Source: an uncultured Barnesiella sp.
GTDB taxonomy: Bacteria; Bacteroidota; Bacteroidia; Bacteroidales; Barnesiellaceae_A
Direction of reading: 5' to 3'
DNA: 64,000 nucleotides
NCBI GenBank assembly: GCA_944321085.1
Contig: CALUJY010000007.1
Span: forward strand, 62,001-126,000
Shown here piece after piece: positions 54,654 through 64,000 of this stretch (position 1 is the first letter of the stretch; each line of letters opens with the position of its first letter). Made by a program: the position numbers and the translations under genes. The notes under the pieces were generated by a model. The model searched no databases, was not told the origin of the DNA, and worked only from the letters and a program-made list of their open reading frames with translations.

Positions 54654-56261
54654 TTAGAGTTGAGGACCGGCAGCAACAAGAGCTTTACCTGCTTCGTTAG
54701 CAGTAAATTTCTTGAAGTTGTTGATGAAGCGCGAAGCCAAGTCTTTGGCTTTCTCGTCCCATTCGCAAGCGCATTTGTAGGTGTCGCGCGGGTCGAGGAT
54801 AGCGGGGTCAACACCCGGCAACTCGGTAGGAACAGTAAACGAGAAGTAAGGTATCTGTTTGGTCGGGGCTTTGTCGATAGAACCATTGAGGATGGCATCG
54901 ATGATACCACGAGTATCGCGGATAGAGATACGTTTGCCGCTACCGTTCCAGCCTGTATTTACGAGATATGCCTTGGCACCCGATTGTTCCATTCTCTTTA
55001 CCAACTCTTCGGCATATTTGGTGGGGTGCAACGAAAGGAATGCAGCACCGAAGCAAGCCGAGAATGTAGGAGTAGGTTCTGTGATACCACGCTCTGTACC
55101 TGCCAATTTAGCCGTGAAGCCCGAGAGGAAGTAGTACTTGGTTTGCTCGGGTGTCAGGATAGATACGGGAGGCAATACTCCGAAAGCATCGGCCGAGAGG
55201 AAGATGACACTCTTGGCAGCCGGACCCTTAGAGAGGGGCTTAACGATGTTTTGGATGTGGTAGATAGGATAAGAAACGCGGGTATTCTCGGTTACCGATT
55301 TGTCGGCGAAGTCGATGGTACCGTCTTCGAGTACCGTTACGTTTTCCAGCAGAGCGTCGCGTTTGATAGCGTTGTAGATGTCGGGCTCGTTCTCTTTGCT
55401 CAGGTTGATAACCTTTGCATAGCAACCGCCTTCGAAGTTGAATACGCCTTCGTCGTCCCATCCGTGCTCGTCGTCACCGATAAGCAAGCGTTTCGGGTCG
55501 GTCGAGAGGGTTGTTTTACCTGTACCGGAGAGACCGAAGAAGATAGCCGTATTTTGGCCGTTCATGTCGGTGTTGGCCGAGCAGTGCATCGAAGCGATGC
55601 CGCGCAACGGCAGCAGATAGTTCATGATAGAGAACATACCTTTCTTCATTTCACCGCCATACCATGTGTTGATGATGACTTGCTCTTTGCTGGTGAGGTT
55701 GAAGACAACGGCTGTTTCGCTGTTGAGGCCGAGTTCTTTCCAGTTTTCAACTTTGGCTTTCGAGGCATTGTAAACGACGAAATCGGGTTCTCCGTAGTTG
55801 GCCAGCTCTTCGGCGGTAGGACGGATGAACATGTTGGTAACGAAGTGAGCTTGCCATGCAACCTCGACGATGAAACGTACTTTCAGACGGCTGTTTTCGT
55901 TAGCACCGCAGAAAGTATCTACAACGTAGAGACGTTTGTTGGAAAGTTCTTTGATAGCAAGCTCTTTCAGAGACTTCCAAGTAGCCTCGGAAACGGGTTT
56001 GTTATCGTTTTTGTATTCATCGGAAGTCCACCATACGGTGTTTTTCGATACTTCATCGTAAACAAAGAATTTATCTTTGGGCGAACGGCCGGTGTAGATA
56101 CCGGTCATGACATTAACGGCACCCAATTCGGTAATTTTACCTACTTCATAACCTTCGAGGCCGGGTTTTGTCTCTTCTTTGAAGAGTTGCTCATACGTGG
56201 GGTTGTGCAAAACTTCGGTTGCACCTGTAATCCCGTACTTTGTTAAGTCTAATGTAGCCAT
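54654..56261 (-). CDS. pckA: Phosphoenolpyruvate carboxykinase (ATP)
   Basis: Interconverts oxaloacetate and PEP; in gut Bacteroidetes it mainly runs toward CO2 fixation on the way to succinate. 535 residues. Walker A/kinase-1a motif GLSGTGKT at 243-250, metal-binding IGDDEHGW at 261-268, and FEGGCYAK follow in order. Monocistronic between a long upstream spacer and a strong terminator. Confidence 0.97.
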   Translation of the reverse strand: MATLDLTKYGITGATEVLHNPTYEQLFKEETKPGLEGYEVGKITELGAVNVMTGIYTGRSPKDKFFVYDEVSKNTVWWTSDEYKNDNKPVSEATWKSLKELAIKELSNKRLYVVDTFCGANENSRLKVRFIVEVAWQAHFVTNMFIRPTAEELANYGEPDFVVYNASKAKVENWKELGLNSETAVVFNLTSKEQVIINTWYGGEMKKGMFSIMNYLLPLRGIASMHCSANTDMNGQNTAIFFGLSGTGKTTLSTDPKRLLIGDDEHGWDDEGVFNFEGGCYAKVINLSKENEPDIYNAIKRDALLENVTVLEDGTIDFADKSVTENTRVSYPIYHIQNIVKPLSKGPAAKSVIFLSADAFGVLPPVSILTPEQTKYYFLSGFTAKLAGTERGITEPTPTFSACFGAAFLSLHPTKYAEELVKRMEQSGAKAYLVNTGWNGSGKRISIRDTRGIIDAILNGSIDKAPTKQIPYFSFTVPTELPGVDPAILDPRDTYKCACEWDEKAKDLASRFINNFKKFTANEAGKALVAAGPQL

Positions 56262-56539
56262 TGTTTTGATGTTTGACTTTGTTATTATAAATCAGAATCT
56301 TTTTTACCAAACTGTGCCTTGTTATAGGCGCTGCAAAAGTAATACAAATTCTGCAAGGGGACGCCAAATTAAAGAATTTTTTCTTTAATAGATGAAAAAA
56401 AACGGCGGCAGCTCTCCCGATGCAAAGTGCAGCTTGCAAAAACGACTCTTTGTTTTGCGGTTTCTGTTATGCTGCTGCGTGATAGCCGGGTAGCTGCTGT
56501 TCTTATTTTTTTTGTCACGTGGTTTTCGCGCCTATTTTG
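56262..56539. other. Divergent spacer pckA / ferredoxin gene
   Basis: On the minus strand TACTTTTG at 56334-56341 is a likely -7 element of pckA (start codon 73 bases away). No gene in the spacer. Confidence 0.45.
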
Positions 56540-56547
56540 TATCTTTG
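56540..56547 (+). promoter_or_regulatory. -7 element of the ferredoxin-WYL unit
   Basis: TATCTTTG, 28 bases before the start codon; no good -33 at the usual distance. Confidence 0.45.
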
Positions 56548-56575
56548 CGTACATAGTAACAAGAGCTGGTAATAT

Positions 56576-57400
56576 ATGAATATAACAGTATGCACAACGG
56601 TAGTGTTTTCGCCTACCGGAACTTCGCGGGTTGTAGCCCGGGCTGTGGCATCGGCAACCGGTTATACCGTGCGCCCTGTCGATGTGACGTATCGTCAGGC
56701 CGACGTTCAGGCGTTCGGGCGCGACGATTTGTTGGTAGTGGCTGTGCCGGTTTACGGCGGGCATGTGGCTCCGACGGCTTTACAACGCATGCAGGAGTTG
56801 CAAGGTGACGGTACGCCTGCTGTTGCCATAGTAGTGTATGGCAATCGTGCTTATGAAGGCGCATTGGTGCAGCTTTCAGAATTTCTTGCCGGCAGAGGCT
56901 TTGTGACAGTGGCTGCCGGAGCGTTTGTCGGTGAGCATTCATACAGTTCGGCACGTTATCCCATTGCTGCCGGTCGCCCCGATGAGGCCGACCTCGCTGT
57001 TGCGCGAGAGTGGGGTGTGGCGTTGCGTCGCAAACTCGATGCCGCAGCAACTCCTGAGGCGGTCGATGCGAGCCGTGTGTGCGAGCCGCAAAGTCCGTTG
57101 CTCTCGAAGCAGCATTTTGCCGAGTTTATCGTTTCGTTGCAGCAAGGCAAGGTATCTCCGCTGCCGGTTGCTCCGACGACAGCTCCCGACCGGTGTACCC
57201 ATTGCGGGTGTTGTGTGGAGCGGTGTCCGGTAGGCGCCATAACAGCGGGTGACGAGCTGCATACCGATGCTTCGCTTTGCATCAAGTGTTGTGCTTGTGT
57301 AAAGGGATGTCCTGCCGGGGCGCGCAGTTTCGCAACCCCATTTGCTCCGGTTTTGTCACAATGTTTCGACGAGCGTAAGCCGCCGGTGACTATCGTATGA
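56576..57400 (+). CDS. EFR1-type flavodoxin-ferredoxin protein
   Basis: 274 residues. N-terminal flavodoxin-like domain (VVFSPTGTSRVVARAVA phosphate loop at about 9-25, VPVYGGHVAPTA) and C-terminal double [4Fe-4S] ferredoxin: CTHCGCCVERCPVGAI and CIKCCACVKGCPAGA. Electron carrier or flavin reductase joined to an iron-sulfur module; partner unknown. A WYL regulator gene starts 7 bases after the stop. Confidence 0.85.
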   Translation: MNITVCTTVVFSPTGTSRVVARAVASATGYTVRPVDVTYRQADVQAFGRDDLLVVAVPVYGGHVAPTALQRMQELQGDGTPAVAIVVYGNRAYEGALVQLSEFLAGRGFVTVAAGAFVGEHSYSSARYPIAAGRPDEADLAVAREWGVALRRKLDAAATPEAVDASRVCEPQSPLLSKQHFAEFIVSLQQGKVSPLPVAPTTAPDRCTHCGCCVERCPVGAITAGDELHTDASLCIKCCACVKGCPAGARSFATPFAPVLSQCFDERKPPVTIV

Positions 57401-57407
57401 CGTTGTT

Positions 57408-58304
57408 ATGGGACAGTCGGCTTTTTATCGTTATTTGTGGTTTTTCAATACGCTATGGCGTTATAAACGCATCACGCGCGCCGAGATAGACCGCTTGTGG
57501 CAACAGAGCGAGTGGTCGGGCGGTATGCCTATGAGTCGCCGTACGTTTGCCAACTATAAGGAGAAAACCGAGGCTCTTTTCGACGTCAATATTGCATACG
57601 ATGCCGCTACGTATGAATATTATATCGAGTCGGACAGTGCCGGGGCTGCCGGCAATATGCGGCAGTGGATATACGATTTGTTGTCGGTCAATCATCTGTT
57701 GCAAGGCGGTGTCTCGGTTGCTTCGCGGATATTGCCCGAGCAGATACCGTCGGGTTATGATTTTCTCGAAACCTTTGTCGCCGCCATGCAGGCCGGCCGA
57801 GTAGTGCGGTTTTCTTACCATGCTTTTTGGAATGCCGAGGCTAAAACCGTGGAGCTGGAAGCGTATTTTGTCAAGGCTTTTCGTCGTCGTTGGTATGTAG
57901 TGGGGATGAACCGGAGGGAGCAGAAAATAAAGACCTATGCACTCGACCGCATTCTCGACATCTCGATGACGGCCGACGAATACCTCTATCCGTCCGATTT
58001 CGAGGCAGCCCGTTATTTTCATGACAGTTTTGGGGTGATGCGTGGCGATGAGGTACCCCAAAATATTGTATTGCGGGTTTCGTTGCGGCAGGCGCAATAT
58101 TTCAGGGCTTTGCCGTTGCACCATTCGCAACAGGAGTTAGAGACGCACGACGGTTCGGTTACCTTTCGTTACAAAATGTATGTTACATACGACCTTATAC
58201 AGGAGTTGCTTTCGTTGGGGCGTGAAGTGACAGTGGTATCACCTCCCCGTCTGCGCGACGAAATGGTTGCGCGCCTGCAAGCTGCTCTCGACGGCTATCG
58301 GTAA
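57408..58304 (+). CDS. WYL-domain transcriptional regulator
   Basis: 298 residues. N-terminal winged-helix part (about 1-75), central WYL domain (about 120-195: VRFSYHAFWNAEAKTVELEAYFVKAF then RRWYVVGMNRR), and the WCX-type C-terminus. WYL proteins sense nucleic acid or nucleotide ligands and regulate stress or defence genes; here the only tight neighbour is the ferredoxin gene upstream. Confidence 0.88.
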   Translation: MGQSAFYRYLWFFNTLWRYKRITRAEIDRLWQQSEWSGGMPMSRRTFANYKEKTEALFDVNIAYDAATYEYYIESDSAGAAGNMRQWIYDLLSVNHLLQGGVSVASRILPEQIPSGYDFLETFVAAMQAGRVVRFSYHAFWNAEAKTVELEAYFVKAFRRRWYVVGMNRREQKIKTYALDRILDISMTADEYLYPSDFEAARYFHDSFGVMRGDEVPQNIVLRVSLRQAQYFRALPLHHSQQELETHDGSVTFRYKMYVTYDLIQELLSLGREVTVVSPPRLRDEMVARLQAALDGYR

Positions 58305-58414
58305 AAGTGTCGCCGCCCGTATTGTCCCTATTGCGGAGGCATGAGGTGTTTACGTCGAGGCGGGCAGAAAGCCGGCGAGGCGGAACGGCGGTGCTGCATA
58401 CGGGATGGCGTTAG

Positions 58415-60523
<2,109 letters not shown>

Positions 60524-60535
60524 AAAGGCAATGGC

Positions 60536-61075
60536 ATGACAGATTTTATAACCCATAGGAAGATTGCGCAAGAGTGGGAGCGCGAGCGCAAAGCCGATTT
60601 TGTAGCCTATTCGCAGACGCACAGCATCGTGGTGCTTGCCGAAGCTGCCGATGTACCTGTATTGCACGATATAGCGCAGCAATGGGAAGCCGAGGGGAAG
60701 AGTGTAACGTGGGTTATACACACGGTATTGCGGCCTTCGGTAGAGAATCCCTTGTCTGGAACAACTCTCTATATATGCAGGCGTTTTATGGGGCTGTTGC
60801 CCTTGCCGTCGAAACATGAGATAGAACTGTTCGATGCCGTGAAAGCCGATGTTTTGATAGACCTTTCGCCTAAACATCCTGCCATGCAATTTCTGGCTGC
60901 GCGGAGCGACGCACGTATGAAAATAGGTGTTGTAGATACGATACAGCGCAAGGTGCCTTACGACCTTGCCATACGCCGCAACGATAATCCCGGTGTGGTA
61001 TTGCTCTTGCAAGAGATGTTGTTCTATTGGGACAAGATAAGCGGCGATACGCCCGACGATAAGGACGAGGCATAG
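60536..61075 (+). CDS. DUF6913 family protein
   Basis: 179 residues, soluble, alpha/beta. ADVLIDLSPKHPAMQFLAA and the ends of strands resemble the nucleotide-free half of a glycosyltransferase 9-like fold, as annotated for DUF6913. Usually found between ligA and dapA in Bacteroidetes, as here. Function unknown. Confidence 0.75.
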   Translation: MTDFITHRKIAQEWERERKADFVAYSQTHSIVVLAEAADVPVLHDIAQQWEAEGKSVTWVIHTVLRPSVENPLSGTTLYICRRFMGLLPLPSKHEIELFDAVKADVLIDLSPKHPAMQFLAARSDARMKIGVVDTIQRKVPYDLAIRRNDNPGVVLLLQEMLFYWDKISGDTPDDKDEA

Positions 61076-61155
61076 GCAAAGGGGCGTCGTCATCCCGATG
61101 CCGTGTCTTGTGCGATATTTATGTCGTTTGCCGACGATATAATGAAACAGTTTCT

Positions 61156-61163
61156 TAACTTTG
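61156..61163 (+). promoter_or_regulatory. -7 element of dapA
   Basis: TAACTTTG, 29 bases before the dapA start. Confidence 0.45.
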
Positions 61164-61192
61164 CAAATGTGTAACAGCGAATAAGCATCAGT

Positions 61193-62086
61193 ATGTCAAG
61201 AATAAATCTCAGCGGTATGGGAGTGGCGTTGATTACTCCTTTCAAAGAAGACGAAAGTATCGACTTTAACGCCTTGGCTCGTCTTATAGAGTATCTTATA
61301 CAGAACGGAACCGACTATCTTGTCGTATTGGGGACAACTGCCGAAACACCCACGTTGACCGAAGAGGAGAAAGAGGAAATCAAGCAATTTGTCGTGGAAC
61401 GCACTCATGGCCGCATCCCGTTAGTATTGGGTATGGGAGGCAACAACACGCGCTATGTTACGCAACATTTGCAACACGACAATCTCGATGGTTTCGAGGC
61501 TGTGCTGTCGGTCGTTCCTTATTATAACAAACCTTCGCAAGAGGGTATTTACCAACATTATAAAGCTATTGCCACGGCTTCGCCGCTGCCTGTCATTTTG
61601 TATAATGTGCCCGGACGTACCGGTGTGAATATGGCGGCCGATACTACGTTGCGGCTGGCACGCGATTGCAACAATATTATTGCCGTCAAAGAGGCGTCGG
61701 GCAACATCACCCAGATGGATGATATTATCAAGAACAAGCCGGCCGAGTTTAAGGTCATATCGGGTGACGACGGCGTAACGTTCCCCCTCATTACTTTGGG
61801 AGCCGAAGGTGTCATATCGGTCGTAGGCAATGCCTTCCCCAAAGAGTTCAGCCGCATGGTGCGCCTTGCTCTCAACGGCGATTTTTCGCATGCTTTGGCC
61901 ATACACCACCGCTTTACCGAACTTTTCAGCCTGCTGTTTGTCGATGGCAATCCTGCCGGCGTAAAGTGTCTGCTTAATGCTATGGGATTTATAGAAAACA
62001 AGTTGCGCCTGCCGCTTGTCCCTACCCGCCATGTGACTTACGAGAAGATACACCGCGTATTGCAAGAGTTGCATTTCATGAGTTAG
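61193..62086 (+). CDS. dapA: 4-hydroxy-tetrahydrodipicolinate synthase
   Basis: First committed step of lysine/diaminopimelate synthesis: pyruvate + aspartate semialdehyde. 297 residues. GTTAETPTL (from 47), Tyr137 in YNVPGRTG and the Schiff-base Lys166 in AVKEASGNI are the active-site residues. The next step, dapB, is 53 kb away in this window. Confidence 0.97.
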   Translation: MSRINLSGMGVALITPFKEDESIDFNALARLIEYLIQNGTDYLVVLGTTAETPTLTEEEKEEIKQFVVERTHGRIPLVLGMGGNNTRYVTQHLQHDNLDGFEAVLSVVPYYNKPSQEGIYQHYKAIATASPLPVILYNVPGRTGVNMAADTTLRLARDCNNIIAVKEASGNITQMDDIIKNKPAEFKVISGDDGVTFPLITLGAEGVISVVGNAFPKEFSRMVRLALNGDFSHALAIHHRFTELFSLLFVDGNPAGVKCLLNAMGFIENKLRLPLVPTRHVTYEKIHRVLQELHFMS

Positions 62087-62113
62087 CCTGCGCGACGTCT
62101 CTCGTTGCATAGA

Positions 62114-63322
62114 TTAGGGTGCTGTGGCAGAGTAATCGATAACGTGCAAATCTTCGGCACCCGTTATTTCGGTCGAAATTTCACCTACCCATCCGCATTG
62201 TTGGTTGACACCGGTATATACGCGGATAAAATCTGCTCCGGGCAGATGTATTTGATTGCCGTCGGCATCGACTGCCCATGCTATGTCGAAACTGATTTTC
62301 TCTTCCGCATCGTTGGGATGATTATCGGCATATCCCCAATCGTAGGCATTCAGTACGTAATATGAGCCTGTACCGCTTTCGTCGACGGCATTGTCGGCCA
62401 AGCGGGTGCCTGTGAATGTCAGTTGCTCGTCGGTCAGCCATTGCGGAAAGTACTCTTGGCTGTGGAAGCTGTTTCGGGCTATATAACCCGTGTTGCCGTC
62501 GTTGTCGTCCCAGCGAATGTATGACGAGTCGGTGATGGCCGTGCCTTTGATAGGGGTAGGCACATGGTCGGCTGCCGGGCGGAGATAGGTGATGGCATAG
62601 CGGTGGCGTGTCTCGGGCTTGTGGTATTCGCTGCCGGCCAGTTCGTACCACTCATCGTCGGGGATGCCGTTGCCGTTGCTGTCGAACGATACCATGACGA
62701 TGCCCGGTTCGGCACTACCGCCGGATTGTAGTCCGCTGCTGCCATAAAATGCGTTGCCGAGTATCTTGAAATCTTTTTCGCCCGGGACGTTCACTACCGT
62801 GTGGTCAAACCCGAAAGTGACATATCCGCCATATCCTCCCAGCGAGATAGCCCGGTTGTTGGTTCCCGAGATATACTCTTCGGCCTTTTGCCTCATATTC
62901 TCTTCTGTATCCCCTTCCTGATATTGCGGTAATTGGTTTACGAACTGTCCCGGTGCGGGACGGTATTCGTGTACCGTGGCGATGTAGCGGCTGTAAGCGA
63001 CCTCTTCTTCCCATACGGTGATGTTGACGTTGTGTTCCAAGGGGTTGGCGGCGTCGATGATATGCAGTTTCAGCCGGTATAAGCCGGTATAGGCGCTGAT
63101 AAATGTGTAATCTCTCTCGGTAGAGACTAACGAATCAGCCCCCTGCTTATCTTGTAAATACCATTCGTAGCGTTCGCCCGGAAATTCGGGATGCAGGGTG
63201 AGCGCCTTCATCCGTTCTATGGCATAGGCATCGTCGATGCCCAAACTTACCATCGGTATCTCCTCTTGGCAGGCGGTCAGCAGGCCGAGCAGACCACATA
63301 AGGGAATGAGTGCTTTTTTCAT
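62114..63322 (-). CDS. Surface lipoprotein of a presumed cobalamin-uptake locus
   Basis: 402 residues from the Met at 63320-63322, which directly precedes a lipoprotein signal (MKKALIPLCGLLGLLTAC, lipidated Cys18); a start 19 codons upstream would bury it. A PKD/Ig-like domain (about 30-105) is followed by a beta-rich domain with GYGGYVTFGFDH and DSNGNGIPDDEWYELAGSEY. Starts 2 bases after the stop of a BtuG-like propeller gene. In Bacteroides such pairs accompany BtuB receptors; the assignment to B12 uptake is by context. Confidence 0.65.
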   Translation of the reverse strand: MKKALIPLCGLLGLLTACQEEIPMVSLGIDDAYAIERMKALTLHPEFPGERYEWYLQDKQGADSLVSTERDYTFISAYTGLYRLKLHIIDAANPLEHNVNITVWEEEVAYSRYIATVHEYRPAPGQFVNQLPQYQEGDTEENMRQKAEEYISGTNNRAISLGGYGGYVTFGFDHTVVNVPGEKDFKILGNAFYGSSGLQSGGSAEPGIVMVSFDSNGNGIPDDEWYELAGSEYHKPETRHRYAITYLRPAADHVPTPIKGTAITDSSYIRWDDNDGNTGYIARNSFHSQEYFPQWLTDEQLTFTGTRLADNAVDESGTGSYYVLNAYDWGYADNHPNDAEEKISFDIAWAVDADGNQIHLPGADFIRVYTGVNQQCGWVGEISTEITGAEDLHVIDYSATAP

Positions 63323-63324
63323 CT

Positions 63325-64000
63325 TTATCGGTATAAGAAAGTCATGTGTGCCGGAATATCGCCGGTGCGGATGCTCCACTTCTTTTTACCCTCGCGGCTG
63401 TAACAGTGCAACATGCCGCTCGATACATAGTTTTTGGCATCGGTGATATATATATCGCCGTTCTGCGGATTGACTTGTATGCCGTAGGGCGTTTCTATCT
63501 CTTTTTCGCTTCCGTCGGTGATGAAATGGTCGGTGAGCAGTTGCCGTGTACGTACATCAATCATGCCATATGACACAATGTTTTTCCCGTTTGCATTGTC
63601 CCACGCCAAGCTGTAAAAGTAGAGCGAGTCGCCCTGAATGCACATCTCGGAGCAAGGGACGTCTATGGTGTCGGTCACGCTCATTTCATAAGAGTCAGCT
63701 TTTTGTCGTTCCATGACGAAGAGGCGCGACGGTATGGAACCTTCGTTGCCGCGTGATGTGACCCATAACTTCCCGTAGTTATCTTTGCGAATGCGGTGCA
63801 GGTTGATGGCTACCGGTATTTTTTGCACCTGTCGCATGCTGTTTATCTCTATCACAGATACCGTGTTGTCGTAATCGGGGGCGCGATATCCACCCGAGTT
63901 GGCAACGTAGATATATTCTCCCAAAACCTCCAATTCGTCGGGCTGGTAGCCTACGGTCGTTCGGGCTGTAATGGTTAGTGTGGCGGTATCTACGCGATAG
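63325..64000 (-). CDS. BtuG-like beta-propeller protein (DUF5074), 5' end outside the window
   Basis: The frame is open to the window edge and complete only at its C-terminus. Repeats of the YncE/DUF5074 type are visible: VGYQPDELEVLGEYIYVANS, DNTVSVIE, HRIRKDNYGKLWVTSRGN, QVNPQNGDIYITDAKNY. This matches the seven-bladed surface propeller BtuG, which in Bacteroides binds cobalamin with high affinity and hands it to BtuB. Signal peptide and first blades are not in the window, so binding residues cannot be judged. Confidence 0.68.
   Translation of the reverse strand, partial: YRVDTATLTITARTTVGYQPDELEVLGEYIYVANSGGYRAPDYDNTVSVIEINSMRQVQKIPVAINLHRIRKDNYGKLWVTSRGNEGSIPSRLFVMERQKADSYEMSVTDTIDVPCSEMCIQGDSLYFYSLAWDNANGKNIVSYGMIDVRTRQLLTDHFITDGSEKEIETPYGIQVNPQNGDIYITDAKNYVSSGMLHCYSREGKKKWSIRTGDIPAHMTFLYR

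Noticed and set aside
54660..56246. 528-codon open frame antisense to pckA
   Set aside because: Mirror of the pckA coding frame; no domain recognised, pckA is unambiguous.

Overview
The window is a 64 kb piece of a Bacteroidales chromosome. The evidence is gene content (long MetK, split ThrE exporter, DUF2851, DUF4294, DUF6913, PorZ, sortable type A C-terminal domains, a BtuG-like propeller) and many upstream matches to the Bacteroidetes -33/-7 promoter (TTTG, 19-21 bases, TAnnTTTG). The family cannot be fixed from sequence alone; something close to Barnesiella/Coprobacter would fit, but that is a guess.

Layout. 0-4 kb: 3' end of a structured RNA, then an envelope operon (LPP20-like lipoprotein, DUF4384-like protein, outer-membrane barrel, secreted caspase-like peptidase). 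4-19 kb: alpha-1,3-fucosyltransferase, metK behind a possible SAM-sensing leader, DUF2851, dapB, LysR regulator, split threonine/serine exporter with a 57-residue membrane protein, two lepB paralogues (the second lacking both catalytic residues), WbqC, an RlmL-like methyltransferase and purD. 19-28 kb: a leftward run nudix, porZ, rdgB, yitT, leuS, nadA.

27.6-28.2 kb: an AT-rich gap with DnaA-box-like 9-mers, where strand composition switches from C-rich (left, + strand) to G-rich (right, + strand). I read this as the likely replication origin. A perfect 16-bp parS palindrome lies 20 kb to the right, just after mnmG, and supports an origin-proximal position.

29.7-33.4 kb: a complete 3,691-bp IS1595-type transposon. 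It has 26-bp perfect terminal inverted repeats and an 8-bp target duplication, and sits exactly at the stop codon of nadB, separating nadB from its own terminator. The transposase is frameshifted. The cargo includes a self-contained cassette: promoter, about 230-nt structured leader RNA, a 72-residue protein, a uracil-DNA-glycosylase-fold protein, terminator. There is also a 77-residue ORF with its own promoter and terminator, and a start-less ORF fragment. This cassette is the best candidate for an undescribed system.

35-43.4 kb: a glycosyltransferase cluster with an alpha-1,2-fucosyltransferase and an InaA-type LPS kinase, most like an LPS/LOS core locus. 43-64 kb: housekeeping genes (alkD-like, SpmAB-like, ybeY, mnmG, apt, uvrC, dtd, mazG-like, deoC, mscL, pckA, ligA, dapA), a ferredoxin/WYL-regulator pair, a secreted protein with a T9SS-type tail, and at the right edge a surface lipoprotein plus a BtuG-like beta-propeller cut by the window end.
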